From Westiellopsis prolifica IICB1 (GTDB lineage Bacteria > Cyanobacteriota > Cyanobacteriia > Cyanobacteriales > Nostocaceae), in NCBI RefSeq assembly GCF_004323185.1, contig NZ_NAPS01000001.1, positions 1,738,816 to 1,773,351 of the forward strand: a DNA stretch of 34,536 nucleotides. The letters run 5' to 3'. The notes under the pieces are model-generated. The model was not told the origin of the DNA. It did no database searches and worked only from the letters and a program-made list of their open reading frames with translations. Each line of letters begins with the position of its first letter. Within the stretch, counting starts at the first letter, position 1. This document shows positions 9,455 through 17,943 of the stretch, piece after piece. Both the position numbers and the translations under genes were made by a program.

Positions 9455-11686
9455 ATGGTACAAGTTAAGGTGGGTCTACCATCCTCCGCAGGTCAATCAC
9501 AACTGAATTTGACCCAAAAGAATGGAAAAGCCCATTTTATAGAATATAAAGGACATTCACGCACCCATCTTCCCAAAGTAGACTATACTGTTGTTCATAC
9601 AATTCCGGGAAGAATACGCTTAAGAATACCTCGCTTGCGTCATAATCCAGACTACGCACAGCGCCTCCAAGTTCTGCTAGAAGCAGATGCGTTAGTCACA
9701 TCCTTTCGACTCAAGCCAGCTGCTGCATCGGTTGCGGTTACTTATAACCCCAAAACAGTTTCAGAATTTAAGCTGCGCCATCATCTAGGCCATGTATTTC
9801 AATCCGCAGCAGAAGTTGTGGTTTTTAAGCCAACAACGCCAAAAATCACAAAAGAAACAGAGGTATCTTGGCCTGGATTACAACTTTCTGGCGCTGCGAC
9901 TGCTTTAGCTGTGCTGGGTGGTCCATTGGGTTTAACCATTCCGCCGATTTTGATGGTAGGAACCATTTCTCTTGCTACCTTGCCTGTTCTCCAACGCGCT
10001 TGGAAAGGAATTATACTAGAGCGAAAATTAAATATAGACTTTTTGGATTTAATTGCGATCGCGATTACAACAATCCAAGGTCGATTTCTCGCCCCAGCAT
10101 TAATGCTAAGTTTAATTGATATTGGCGAAAAGATTCGCGATCGCACAGCTCGTTGTTCCGCACAGCAAACCTTAGATTTACTCAGTTCCCTGGGACAATT
10201 TGCTTGGGTAGAACGAGATGGTGAAAAACAACAAATACCCATTCAGGAAGTCCAGCGCGGCGATATCGTCATTGTCTATCCAGGGGAACAAGTCCCCGTT
10301 GACGGTACAATCTTGCGGGGGAAAGCGCTGCTGGATGAACAAAAACTAACTGGTGAGTCTGTACCTGTGTTGAAAACCAAGGGTCAAAACGTCTTCGCTT
10401 CTACCTTGGTACGGGAAGGACGCATGTATATTTTGACAGAAAGAGTTGGCAATGATACACGTGCTGGCAAAAGCCTCCAGTTAATGGAGCAAGCTCCCGT
10501 CCACGATACTCGCATGGAAAACCATGCAGCCACAGTAGCACAGAAAACAGTATTGCCAACTTTGTTACTAGGAGCAACAGTATTTGCCCTGACTCGCAAC
10601 CCAGCCAGAGCCGCCAGTGTCTTAACTCTGGACTTTGCTACCGGAATTCGGGTATCTGTACCAACTACAGTTTTAGCAGCCCTTACCCATGCCGCAAAAC
10701 GTGGTGTTCTGATCCGCAGTGGTAGAGCGCTAGAGCAACTGGCACAAGTAGACACCATTATCTTTGATAAAACTGGTACTCTTACTCAAGGGGAAGCTGC
10801 TGTTGTTGGTGTGGAAAGTCTCAATAGAGCCGTCTCTTCTCTCAGAGTGCTGCAACTAGCTGCAACTGCTGAACAGCGTCTAACTCACCCAGTTGCAGAA
10901 GCAGTTATGCGTTATGCCGAAGCTCACAAAGTTGAGATATTACCGCGTAGCAAGTGGGACTATCAGCTAGGCTTGGGTGTGAAAGCAGAGATCGACGGCG
11001 AGACAGTTTTTGTGGGTAGTGAACGTTTCCTGCGTCTTCAAGAAATAGATATGTCCAGTTTGGAGGGACATCAAAAACCAGCTTCGGGAATTTATGTTGG
11101 CAGCAATGATCAGCTTTTAGGTATAATAGAATATAGTGACCTATTGCGTCCTGAAAGCCGCGAAGTCATTAGCAGACTGTTAACGGTAGAAAATGTGGAA
11201 GTACACATGCTCACCGGAGACAATCAGCAGACTGCTAATGCTGTAGCTGCACAGCTTGGCATTGCCCCAAGTCATACCCACGCCGAAGCTTTTCCTGAGC
11301 AAAAAGCAACAGTCGTTCGTGAATTACACGATCAAGGCAAGACAGTTGCCTTTGTTGGTGATGGGATTAATGATTCACCTGCCTTAGCCTATGCCGATGT
11401 TTCCGTTTCCTTCGCCAACGGTTCCGATATTGCTCGTGAAACAGCAGACGTGGTACTGATGCACAATGATTTGCATGGCTTACTAGAAGCGATCGCGATC
11501 GCTCGCCAAACCAAGCAATTAATTCAGCAAAATACGGGCATTATTGCCATTCCTAACTTAGCTGCTTTGATCGTAACCGTATTCTTTGGATTGAATCCTT
11601 TAGCAGCGACAGTAGTTAACAACGGTTCCACAGTTGTTGCGGGAATCAACGGTTTACGTCCCCTTCTCAAACCAACAAATGGTTAA
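9455..11686 (+). CDS. P1B-like heavy-metal-type P-type ATPase with non-canonical membrane motif
   Basis: Product of 743 residues. Order: an HMA2-like domain (about 43-120, GRIRLR at 52-57), four hydrophobic segments (about 128-215), actuator with TGES (299-302), two hydrophobic segments, phosphorylation site DKTGT with D438, H478-P479 typical of P1B pumps, hinge GDGINDSP (635-642), and two C-terminal membrane segments. It should use ATP to export a cation. The sixth-segment CPC metal motif is replaced by V402-P403-T404, and the N-terminal domain has no CxxC. I found only one cysteine (C234), so soft-metal thiol binding is unlikely. From memory it resembles the mycobacterial CtpC subgroup (Mn/Zn). 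The substrate is unknown. It is followed by a DUF5132-like gene. Confidence 0.88.
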   Translation: MVQVKVGLPSSAGQSQLNLTQKNGKAHFIEYKGHSRTHLPKVDYTVVHTIPGRIRLRIPRLRHNPDYAQRLQVLLEADALVTSFRLKPAAASVAVTYNPKTVSEFKLRHHLGHVFQSAAEVVVFKPTTPKITKETEVSWPGLQLSGAATALAVLGGPLGLTIPPILMVGTISLATLPVLQRAWKGIILERKLNIDFLDLIAIAITTIQGRFLAPALMLSLIDIGEKIRDRTARCSAQQTLDLLSSLGQFAWVERDGEKQQIPIQEVQRGDIVIVYPGEQVPVDGTILRGKALLDEQKLTGESVPVLKTKGQNVFASTLVREGRMYILTERVGNDTRAGKSLQLMEQAPVHDTRMENHAATVAQKTVLPTLLLGATVFALTRNPARAASVLTLDFATGIRVSVPTTVLAALTHAAKRGVLIRSGRALEQLAQVDTIIFDKTGTLTQGEAAVVGVESLNRAVSSLRVLQLAATAEQRLTHPVAEAVMRYAEAHKVEILPRSKWDYQLGLGVKAEIDGETVFVGSERFLRLQEIDMSSLEGHQKPASGIYVGSNDQLLGIIEYSDLLRPESREVISRLLTVENVEVHMLTGDNQQTANAVAAQLGIAPSHTHAEAFPEQKATVVRELHDQGKTVAFVGDGINDSPALAYADVSVSFANGSDIARETADVVLMHNDLHGLLEAIAIARQTKQLIQQNTGIIAIPNLAALIVTVFFGLNPLAATVVNNGSTVVAGINGLRPLLKPTNG

Positions 11687-11818
11687 AAGTTGGTTGTTAC
11701 TTGTGAACTACCAACAAAATTCTAAATCTCTATCGACAGCAGGATGAGATATCCATCTCAAATGAATTAAGGTTAGAGGTTTTAAAAGAAAATCCAATTC
11801 ACGTGAGGTTAATAAATA

Positions 11819-12115
11819 ATGGCACCGAAAATTACTGACTTTGTAGAAGATGCTGGCGCACCTGGAATTATCGCAGGTATTGGTGCGGTCATTTTAGCAC
11901 CTGTTGTGATTCCAGTAGTAGCAGGAGTTGGTAAACCAATTGCGAAATCTTTGATCAAAGGTGGACTAGTTCTTTATGAAAAGAGCAAAGGAGCTTTTGC
12001 AGAATTAGGCGAAAGCTGGGAAGACATGGTAGCTGAAGCTAGAGCAGAACTTGCTGAATCTAAGCAACTGCCAGCTGTTGAAGCTGCTGATAATATATCT
12101 GACAATGGTGCATAA
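11819..12115 (+). CDS. Small DUF5132-like membrane protein, possible ATPase partner
   Basis: Product of 98 residues. A hydrophobic Gly/Ala/Val/Pro-rich segment (about 13-38) is followed by a charged amphipathic helix (about 50-82, rich in Glu and Ala). This is the layout of DUF5132 proteins and also of the mycobacterial PacL (DUF1490) proteins, which assemble with P-type ATPases in the membrane. The His-rich metal tail of PacL1 is absent. The start has GAGGT about 9 nt upstream. It lies 132 bp after the ATPase gene and is followed by a terminator-like hairpin, so it probably ends that transcription unit. A role as scaffold or chaperone of the pump is inferred from context only. Confidence 0.7.
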   Translation: MAPKITDFVEDAGAPGIIAGIGAVILAPVVIPVVAGVGKPIAKSLIKGGLVLYEKSKGAFAELGESWEDMVAEARAELAESKQLPAVEAADNISDNGA

Positions 12116-12133
12116 CACAAGTGTTAGGTAAAA

Positions 12134-12175
12134 GTTAAAGGGCAAAGGGAAAGTTTTTCACTTTAGCCCTTTAAC
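12134..12175 (+). terminator. Strong hairpin after the DUF5132-like gene
   Basis: GTTAAAGGGC (12134-12143) pairs perfectly with GCCCTTTAAC (12166-12175), and the loop can itself pair AAAGT with ACTTT. AATTTT follows. Its position 18 bp after the stop codon fits an intrinsic terminator. Confidence 0.65.
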
Positions 12176-12246
12176 AATTTTGGATTTTGGATTAAATTCT
12201 CCTTCAATTGGAATAAAATTTGTAATTACTCAAGGAGAGTGGTTAC

Positions 12247-12831
12247 GTGTTGAAAAATGGTAATGGCAGTCTTACTCAGATGCCAAGAACAATGTCGGAA
12301 AAAATCATTAAAAGACGGCCTAAACCAATACTGACAAAAATTGTTAGTAATACTCCAGGTAGATTGCGTTTGCGAGTTGCTCATTCCCATCGTCAAAAGG
12401 AAGAAATGCAAAGTCTCGCTAAAAGCTTGGAAGCAAATCCTAGTATCAATGATGTGCGAATGAATGTTCATCAAGGGAGTATTACCATCCAGCACAATCG
12501 CGACGACGAGAGTTTCCAAAACGTTCTCGCTACCCTATATGATTTAGGGATTATTTTTGCTGATATTACTGGTGGAAAATCTGAAGCAGCAGCAGGAGTA
12601 TCTGATTCAATTGTTGATTTGAACAAGCGAGTCCACGATGCAACCAAGGGTTTAATTGACTTACGAATCATTATGCCCATAGGACTTGCTAGCCTTTCTA
12701 TTCGCCAGTTACTCACTAAAGGTTTGCAATTAGAAATTATTCCCTGGTATGTGTTGGCATGGTATGCATTTGACAGCTTTATCAAGCTGCATGGTAGTAC
12801 AAACCAATCAACATCTACGACTGAAGAATAG
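12247..12831 (+). CDS. HMA2-like domain protein with C-terminal membrane segment
   Basis: Product of 194 residues. A basic N-terminus is followed by one HMA2-like domain (about 27-105, GRLRLR at 38-43, no CxxC) and a hydrophobic region (about 142-175) that probably forms one or two membrane segments. It is the fifth gene of the ATPase cluster but has its own upstream hairpin. The GTG start at 12247 follows AAGGAG (12232-12237) at 9 nt; the TTG right after it is a poorer choice. The domain is more divergent than those in the preceding genes. Function unknown; membership of the transport system is inferred from neighbourhood and shared domain. Confidence 0.72.
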   Translation: MLKNGNGSLTQMPRTMSEKIIKRRPKPILTKIVSNTPGRLRLRVAHSHRQKEEMQSLAKSLEANPSINDVRMNVHQGSITIQHNRDDESFQNVLATLYDLGIIFADITGGKSEAAAGVSDSIVDLNKRVHDATKGLIDLRIIMPIGLASLSIRQLLTKGLQLEIIPWYVLAWYAFDSFIKLHGSTNQSTSTTEE

Positions 12832-12837
12832 AATTAA

Positions 12838-13833
12838 CTACCTATTCAACTTAACAGTAGCGGAACGATGAAGTTTAGAAAGGAAAACGAAAACATCAGG
12901 AAAAAGGCGGAAAAAAGTATCTTTACAGGCTGCAACAAAAGAGTAGTGGGAAGCAAGATAATCAATCGGCTCATCGGTAAAATGGATATTTGGATGAAGA
13001 ACATGGTTTTCAAACTCTGCTTCACATCCTTTGTTAAATTTCAATGGTTCTCCTAAATCTGTACCATACTTGTAGTGCATCATCGCAATCATATGTCTGG
13101 GACTATCTGCATAGTTTGGCATACCTCGGTGCCAAAGTTGTGAGTGTCTAATCAACACACTCCCTTTCTTTGTATTGGCACGAATTGGTGGAGCAATTTT
13201 TCGGCGAGCTTCTAGAGCTGCTGATTCAATTCGCGCACCAACATTTTTAATTAGATGCGTACCAGGCCACAACTCGATACTACCATTATGTTCGGTAATA
13301 TCGATTAGTCCAAAATTAACTATTAATGCTGTATCAATACCATCTACATGAACTGGTTGTGTTCCACTCCCAGGACAGTTGGCGTTACCACTATAAAACT
13401 TGTTAAATGTACCTTCTCCAAATATTTGCTTAGTCACTTGGACAGCAAATGGATTGCTTACTATCTCGCGAAAAATATAAGGAGCGAAAGGAGGAGGGAT
13501 TTGTTTTAAGTGTCCTTTTACTTTACCAACAGCATCCCAATTAGGCTTAACCAAAAGCTGCCTAGTGTCCTCTAACATTTTTTCATGTAGTGCATCTAAA
13601 AACTTATGGAGTACAGCATTTTCTAAAATAACGAACCCGTGTATATTGATTGCCTGAACAGCTTGAGCGAGATGATCTGGCGACAACTCACCCTTGGCAA
13701 ATTCTTCAGTGCTAATTGTGATAGTTGTTTGGCATTCACTACCTGTAGGATCTAACAGAAAGTTTTCCACTGTAGAGAGAGAAGCAGATTTTTGATTAGC
13801 AAAAGAAGATTTTAAAGATTCTGCATGGGACAT
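12838..13833 (-). CDS. Phytanoyl-CoA dioxygenase (PhyH) family oxygenase
   Basis: Product of 331 residues from the ATG at 13833. It is an Fe(II)/2-oxoglutarate-dependent oxygenase of the PhyH group, which hydroxylates lipids or secondary metabolites. The double-stranded beta-helix core has the iron triad H162-x-D164 and H235 (LWHRGMPN), and R246 should hold 2-oxoglutarate. I chose 13833 because AGGTGA lies 6 nt upstream; an in-frame TTG at 13890 would add 19 residues but has no ribosome binding site. It converges on the HMA2 gene with a 6-bp gap and has a long AT-rich upstream region. The substrate is unknown. Confidence 0.85.
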   Translation of the reverse strand: MSHAESLKSSFANQKSASLSTVENFLLDPTGSECQTTITISTEEFAKGELSPDHLAQAVQAINIHGFVILENAVLHKFLDALHEKMLEDTRQLLVKPNWDAVGKVKGHLKQIPPPFAPYIFREIVSNPFAVQVTKQIFGEGTFNKFYSGNANCPGSGTQPVHVDGIDTALIVNFGLIDITEHNGSIELWPGTHLIKNVGARIESAALEARRKIAPPIRANTKKGSVLIRHSQLWHRGMPNYADSPRHMIAMMHYKYGTDLGEPLKFNKGCEAEFENHVLHPNIHFTDEPIDYLASHYSFVAACKDTFFRLFPDVFVFLSKLHRSATVKLNR

Positions 13834-13898
13834 AATTTCACCTAGAAACTCTTTAAATGATATTGAAATGTCATTGATATTTACTTGCAATATTTAAA

Positions 13899-13985
13899 CT
13901 ATAAATATGCATAATCAGCACATTTGTAGCAAAATTTTTCTGCTACAAGTCTGCCAAAATTATTGTGCTTGTTGATTATTTATAG
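13899..13985. repeat. Nested inverted repeat, possible structured RNA or MITE
   Basis: Outer arms CTATAAATA..ATAATCA..CACA (13899-13922) and TGTGC..GATTATTTATAG (13964-13985) pair with small interruptions. Inside them TTGTAGCA (13924-13931) and TGCTACAA (13941-13948) form a perfect 8-bp hairpin with a 9-nt loop. Confidence 0.6.
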
Positions 13986-14034
13986 ATTAAAAATTATTCA
14001 GTAAATTACGATAGTTAGAAATTACTAGTACTGC

Positions 14035-14113
14035 ATTTCATAAATTCGTAAGCCTTATCAATTCCTATGATTAGCACCAAAAAGTTTAGATTTTGGTTAC
14101 GAGCTTATGAAAT
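14035..14113. repeat. Second nested inverted repeat
   Basis: ATTTCATAA (14035-14043) pairs with TTATGAAAT (14105-14113), CGTAA (14047-14051) with TTACG (14097-14101), and ACCAAAA (from about 14077) with TTTTGGT (14091-14097). The layers use partly alternative pairings. It lies about 50 bp from the first nested repeat. Confidence 0.5.
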
Positions 14114-14735
14114 TCCGTATTCATATTTATAACTGAAAAACATTTTATAACTTGAAATTTTTACTTGATAAGTTATTACAACCAATCAATATGAAATCTT
14201 TAAAAAAACCAGCACATTAAAATATATTTGTTAAGCTTTTATGAAGCACTTAACCTTCTAATAACACTCTAATATGAAGACGAATACAAAGACCCCACCC
14301 CCTAAGCGCAAGCGGGGAGGGGCAATAGGGCGAATTCATTGTAATGAGAGAAAATCTATACTCCACGTCTTTCGTTTTTACTTGATCAAAAAAACAAAGA
14401 GCGATGACGGTAGATTTAGACTTCTAATTTTTCTCTGGTGAAAATGAAGTGTCTCTAGGGTTAGGGGAGGGGTAAAATTCTATCAGCTTCACGAAGAATT
14501 GGTATAAATAAGTAGGCGGAAAAAATATATTTATGTTAAAAAATATAAAATTTATGAAACACTTAGCTAATGACAAATAACATAGACGCGTAAGCAGCTT
14601 ATCCTAGAGTCGGACAAATGACGACCCTAACAAGTAGAGAAAAGATGCGTTTTTGAGATAGAAGATAGATTGAATTACTTTGGCATTCAGCTTAGATAAT
14701 AAAGATATTTGACCTCAATTCTCACTCAGCAAAAT

Positions 14736-15809
14736 ATGAAAAAACTCATCAATAATCCCCCTGATTTTGTGCGCGAAAGTTTAGAAGGTATGGCGATCGC
14801 TCACCCAGATCTAATTCAAGTCAATTTCGACCCTCATTTTGTCTATCGCACTGATGCACCTATCAAAGGTAAAGTAGCAATTATATCTGGGGGCGGTAGT
14901 GGACACGAACCAATGCACGCTGGTTTTGTGGGGATGGGAATGCTGGATGCTGCTTGTCCTGGTGAGGTTTTTACTTCGCCTACCCCTGATCAAATGCTCG
15001 CAGCAGCCAAAGCTGTAAATGGTGAAGCGGGAATTTTATACATCGTGAAGAACTACTCCGGCGATGTGATGAATTTTGAAATGGCTACGGAGTTAGCTCG
15101 AAGTGAAGGTATCCAGGTGCTGAATATCTTAATTGATGATGATGTTGCAGTCAAAGATAGTCTTTATACTCAAGGACGACGCGGTGTCGGAACAACAGTA
15201 TTAGCAGAAAAAATCTGTGGTGCAGCAGCCCAAGAGGGGTATGATTTACAACAACTAGCTTCTTTGTGTAGGCGCGTAAATTTACAGGGACGGAGTATGG
15301 GTATGGCCCTGACTTCCTGTACAGTACCAGCCAAAGGTACACCAACGTTTACACTTGGGAACCAAGAAATGGAAATAGGTATCGGGATTCACGGTGAACC
15401 CGGAAGAGAACGCATGAGTCTGAAATCAGCAGATGAAGTTGCTGAGATGTTAGCGCTATCAATAATTGAAGATGCATCCTATACTCGCACACTACGAGAA
15501 TGGGACGAAGAAACAGGTGAATGGCAAGAAGTGGAATTGGTAAATGCAAATTTTGCCAAAGGCGATCGCCTCCTAGCTTTTGTGAATAGTATGGGTGGTA
15601 CGCCGATTTCTGAGTTGTATATTATCTACCGCAAACTCGCAGAAATTTGTCAAAAGCATGGACTCCAAATAGTGCGAAACTTAATTGGTGCTTATATTAC
15701 TTCCTTAGATATGCAAGGTTGCTCGATAACTTTACTTAAGCTAGATGACGAGATGATTCGTCTATGGGACGCACCTGTAAAAACCCCAAGCTTGCAATGG
15801 GGTATCTAA
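14736..15809 (+). CDS. dhaK: Dihydroxyacetone kinase subunit DhaK
   Basis: Product of 357 residues, the same size as E. coli DhaK. It binds dihydroxyacetone covalently through a histidine so that DhaL can phosphorylate it to dihydroxyacetone phosphate. [15 protein letters not shown] near the N-terminus and IGIHGEPG with H219 (E. coli H218/H230 region) are intact. I chose the ATG at 14736 because it gives the family N-terminus [12 protein letters not shown]; the frame is open from a TTG at 14709. No clear ribosome binding site. It is separated from dhaL by a convergent-then-divergent gene on the other strand, so the two kinase genes are not one operon. Confidence 0.93.
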   Translation: MKKLINNPPDFVRESLEGMAIAHPDLIQVNFDPHFVYRTDAPIKGKVAIISGGGSGHEPMHAGFVGMGMLDAACPGEVFTSPTPDQMLAAAKAVNGEAGILYIVKNYSGDVMNFEMATELARSEGIQVLNILIDDDVAVKDSLYTQGRRGVGTTVLAEKICGAAAQEGYDLQQLASLCRRVNLQGRSMGMALTSCTVPAKGTPTFTLGNQEMEIGIGIHGEPGRERMSLKSADEVAEMLALSIIEDASYTRTLREWDEETGEWQEVELVNANFAKGDRLLAFVNSMGGTPISELYIIYRKLAEICQKHGLQIVRNLIGAYITSLDMQGCSITLLKLDDEMIRLWDAPVKTPSLQWGI

Positions 15810-15845
15810 CTCAATTATTCAACAAAAATCAAATAACAAATAAAA

Positions 15846-17831
15846 TTACTCTTTAAAACCCGTATACAACATCATAACTCTACCATTACCTGTGTATCTG
15901 CCGGGAAGTTGATCTTTCATTAGCTTTTTAGTTTGGCTTCCTCGTGTTTCTTCTACCCATATTTGGTAGCTATCATTATCAAAATACACTTCAGCTACAC
16001 CAATGAAAGCAGCAGAAGCATTAGTAATACGGAAAAGAGGATCTTGGGGCTTTTGTTCACCAGCAGCATAAAATAATCCACCCAAAAGTTCAGTTAAGCC
16101 ACCGTTTTTAGTCTCAATTTTTGTCTTACCTTTCTCTGTTTTAAAACCGAGAATCCACAGTTTTGCTCCATTATTAACTATATTAGTCTCTAAATCACCT
16201 TCAGGATTTACTTGGCGTACCCAAATATCTTGAGCAGGATTTAAAAATCTCAGTTTATCCATAACAGCATCATCAATAAATAAATCTCCAGTACCCTTAC
16301 TTTCTAAACTTAGGTGACTGATACTGCGATAAACAACAGTTCTCTTAGCCACATTCTTCCATTTCAACTTAGAACCAAAATCAACAAAGAAGTTTTCCAC
16401 AATCAGTGTTGGTTTACTACCGTTATCTGCGACTATTTCTCCTTTACCATTCATGACTCCTCCTGTACTAATAAATCTTTCTACTTTACCTCGTAGTCGC
16501 AGAGAACCGTCAATGATAAATGTTCCCTTCCCACCAGGTACTACTACTGTTGTGGCGCCAGAATCAATTGCCTTTTGAAAAGCAGCTGTATCATCTTTAT
16601 TATCATTAGCAATTGCGCCAAATTTCTCAACGTTTACCCATTTTTTGGGATCATCCCATTTCAACTTGGGAAACTGTTTAAGAGGAAGTTGCAGTGACTT
16701 TGATGGTGAAGTAAATTGTGAAATTATGGGATGGGATGTATATTCCTTCAAAATAGAGCCTGTAACTATCTTTTTACCTTCTCTTGTATTATTTAAAAGA
16801 ATTTCTTTATATCCAGAAGATATGACATTTCTACCATAAATAAAACCAGCCGAAGAAATTCCTGGAAGTTTATTAGCGCGATCGCGACCAACCAATTTAG
16901 CATTTACTAGAGTCAAAGTACTACCAGGATCAACACCGCCAGTGGGATCAATACCATTGATAATTGCCGATACAGAATTAATGCTATTAAAACCCTCCAA
17001 ACTCATTGCTTGTCCATTATTAAAAATACCTGCAAAATTTTGCTCGCGGACAGTAATATTCTGCATGGTAATACCATTAATAGCGTTATTGGTACGCACA
17101 CCATAATCAAAACCAACAACTTCTACATCCTCAATCAAAAGAGGACCAACTTCACCATGAGTTAAAGCTAAACCAGTAGTTCCCTTTTTGTCTTCAGAGA
17201 TAATCTTGACGCTTCTGACTGCTCCTTGATTATTAGCAACAAAATTCAATCCCTCTGCACCGGGATTATTTTTTCCAATATTAATAGTCAGATTTCTCAC
17301 AGAATTACCAAAACGTTGAGCCGCTATACTTGCTTTAAATTCTTCTGAATTGGTATCTAAATCTGGATCGAATCCTGTGGAAATGACTGGTCGAGGTTTG
17401 TTGGCGTCTTGGAATAGAGGAGATTGAGCTTGAAGGCGAATAATCACGCGATCGCGACTTTGTCCTTGTAGTGTAGTATATTTATAATCCGAGCGATTAC
17501 GCTCTCCAGCTGGCCAATGTAGACTATTAGAAATATCATAAATACCGTTTGGTAAGTAAATAATTCGTCCTTGACCAGGAAATTTATTCAGTGCTTTTTG
17601 AATTGCTTCTGTGTCATCCTTTCCATCATTGGGTACAGCTCCATATTCTCGGTCAGTAACATCTATTACCCCTACATTTTTGGGAAAAACAATATTTTCT
17701 GGCACACTTGGAGTAGCTTGCGCGATTTGAATCTCAGCATTTTTGGTATATTCAGCACAAGTAGAAGTGACAATGGCCACAAAAATCAAACAGGGAATTT
17801 GTTTTAAAATAGAGGCTTTAGCAAAAAACAC
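15846..17831 (-). CDS. Secreted pectate-lyase-like/GH55-like beta-helix protein
   Basis: Product of 661 residues. A signal peptide (about 1-26) leads to two right-handed beta-helix modules of the pectate lyase superfamily type. Each begins with the same signature: DREYGAVPNDGKDDTEAIQKAL (about residue 60, here given in part) and VEKFGAIANDNKDDTAAFQ (about residue 399). Twin modules of this kind occur in exo-beta-1,3-glucanases (GH55) and in exopolysaccharide-processing proteins. The likely role is binding or cleaving extracellular polysaccharide; the catalytic residue cannot be set by eye. The start is a GTG at 17831 with AAGAGAAG upstream. It lies between dhaK and dhaL on the opposite strand, sharing a 112-bp divergent control region with dhaL. 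Confidence 0.8.
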   Translation of the reverse strand: MFFAKASILKQIPCLIFVAIVTSTCAEYTKNAEIQIAQATPSVPENIVFPKNVGVIDVTDREYGAVPNDGKDDTEAIQKALNKFPGQGRIIYLPNGIYDISNSLHWPAGERNRSDYKYTTLQGQSRDRVIIRLQAQSPLFQDANKPRPVISTGFDPDLDTNSEEFKASIAAQRFGNSVRNLTINIGKNNPGAEGLNFVANNQGAVRSVKIISEDKKGTTGLALTHGEVGPLLIEDVEVVGFDYGVRTNNAINGITMQNITVREQNFAGIFNNGQAMSLEGFNSINSVSAIINGIDPTGGVDPGSTLTLVNAKLVGRDRANKLPGISSAGFIYGRNVISSGYKEILLNNTREGKKIVTGSILKEYTSHPIISQFTSPSKSLQLPLKQFPKLKWDDPKKWVNVEKFGAIANDNKDDTAAFQKAIDSGATTVVVPGGKGTFIIDGSLRLRGKVERFISTGGVMNGKGEIVADNGSKPTLIVENFFVDFGSKLKWKNVAKRTVVYRSISHLSLESKGTGDLFIDDAVMDKLRFLNPAQDIWVRQVNPEGDLETNIVNNGAKLWILGFKTEKGKTKIETKNGGLTELLGGLFYAAGEQKPQDPLFRITNASAAFIGVAEVYFDNDSYQIWVEETRGSQTKKLMKDQLPGRYTGNGRVMMLYTGFKE

Positions 17832-17943
17832 AAGTTGATCTTCTCTTAGATACTTTACTATTCCCTTTTACATTTGTTAATTGCCAAAACCGTAAAAACT
17901 CGGATATTTTTTATGATATCTGCGTTCAGCAGGAGGTATAAAG

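Larger units (their letters stand above)
13834..14735. other. 900-bp AT-rich non-coding region with structured repeats
   Basis: No convincing reading frame lies here. It contains two nested inverted repeats (13899-13985 and 14035-14113), a GC-rich hairpin-like patch near 14292-14322 (CCCCACCCCC against GGGGAGGGG) and further AT-rich sequence up to dhaK. The promoters of the PhyH gene and of dhaK must lie within it. Confidence 0.6.

Noticed and set aside
9799-10242. 147-codon frame on the minus strand inside the ATPase gene
   Set aside because: It is fully covered by the P-type ATPase frame, which has all family motifs; no ribosome binding site or known domain supports the antisense frame.
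14292-14322. GC-rich CCCCACCCCC/GGGGAGGGG patch as a terminator
   Set aside because: It lies more than 400 bp from any gene end and lacks a U-run; it looks like a dispersed repeat fragment.
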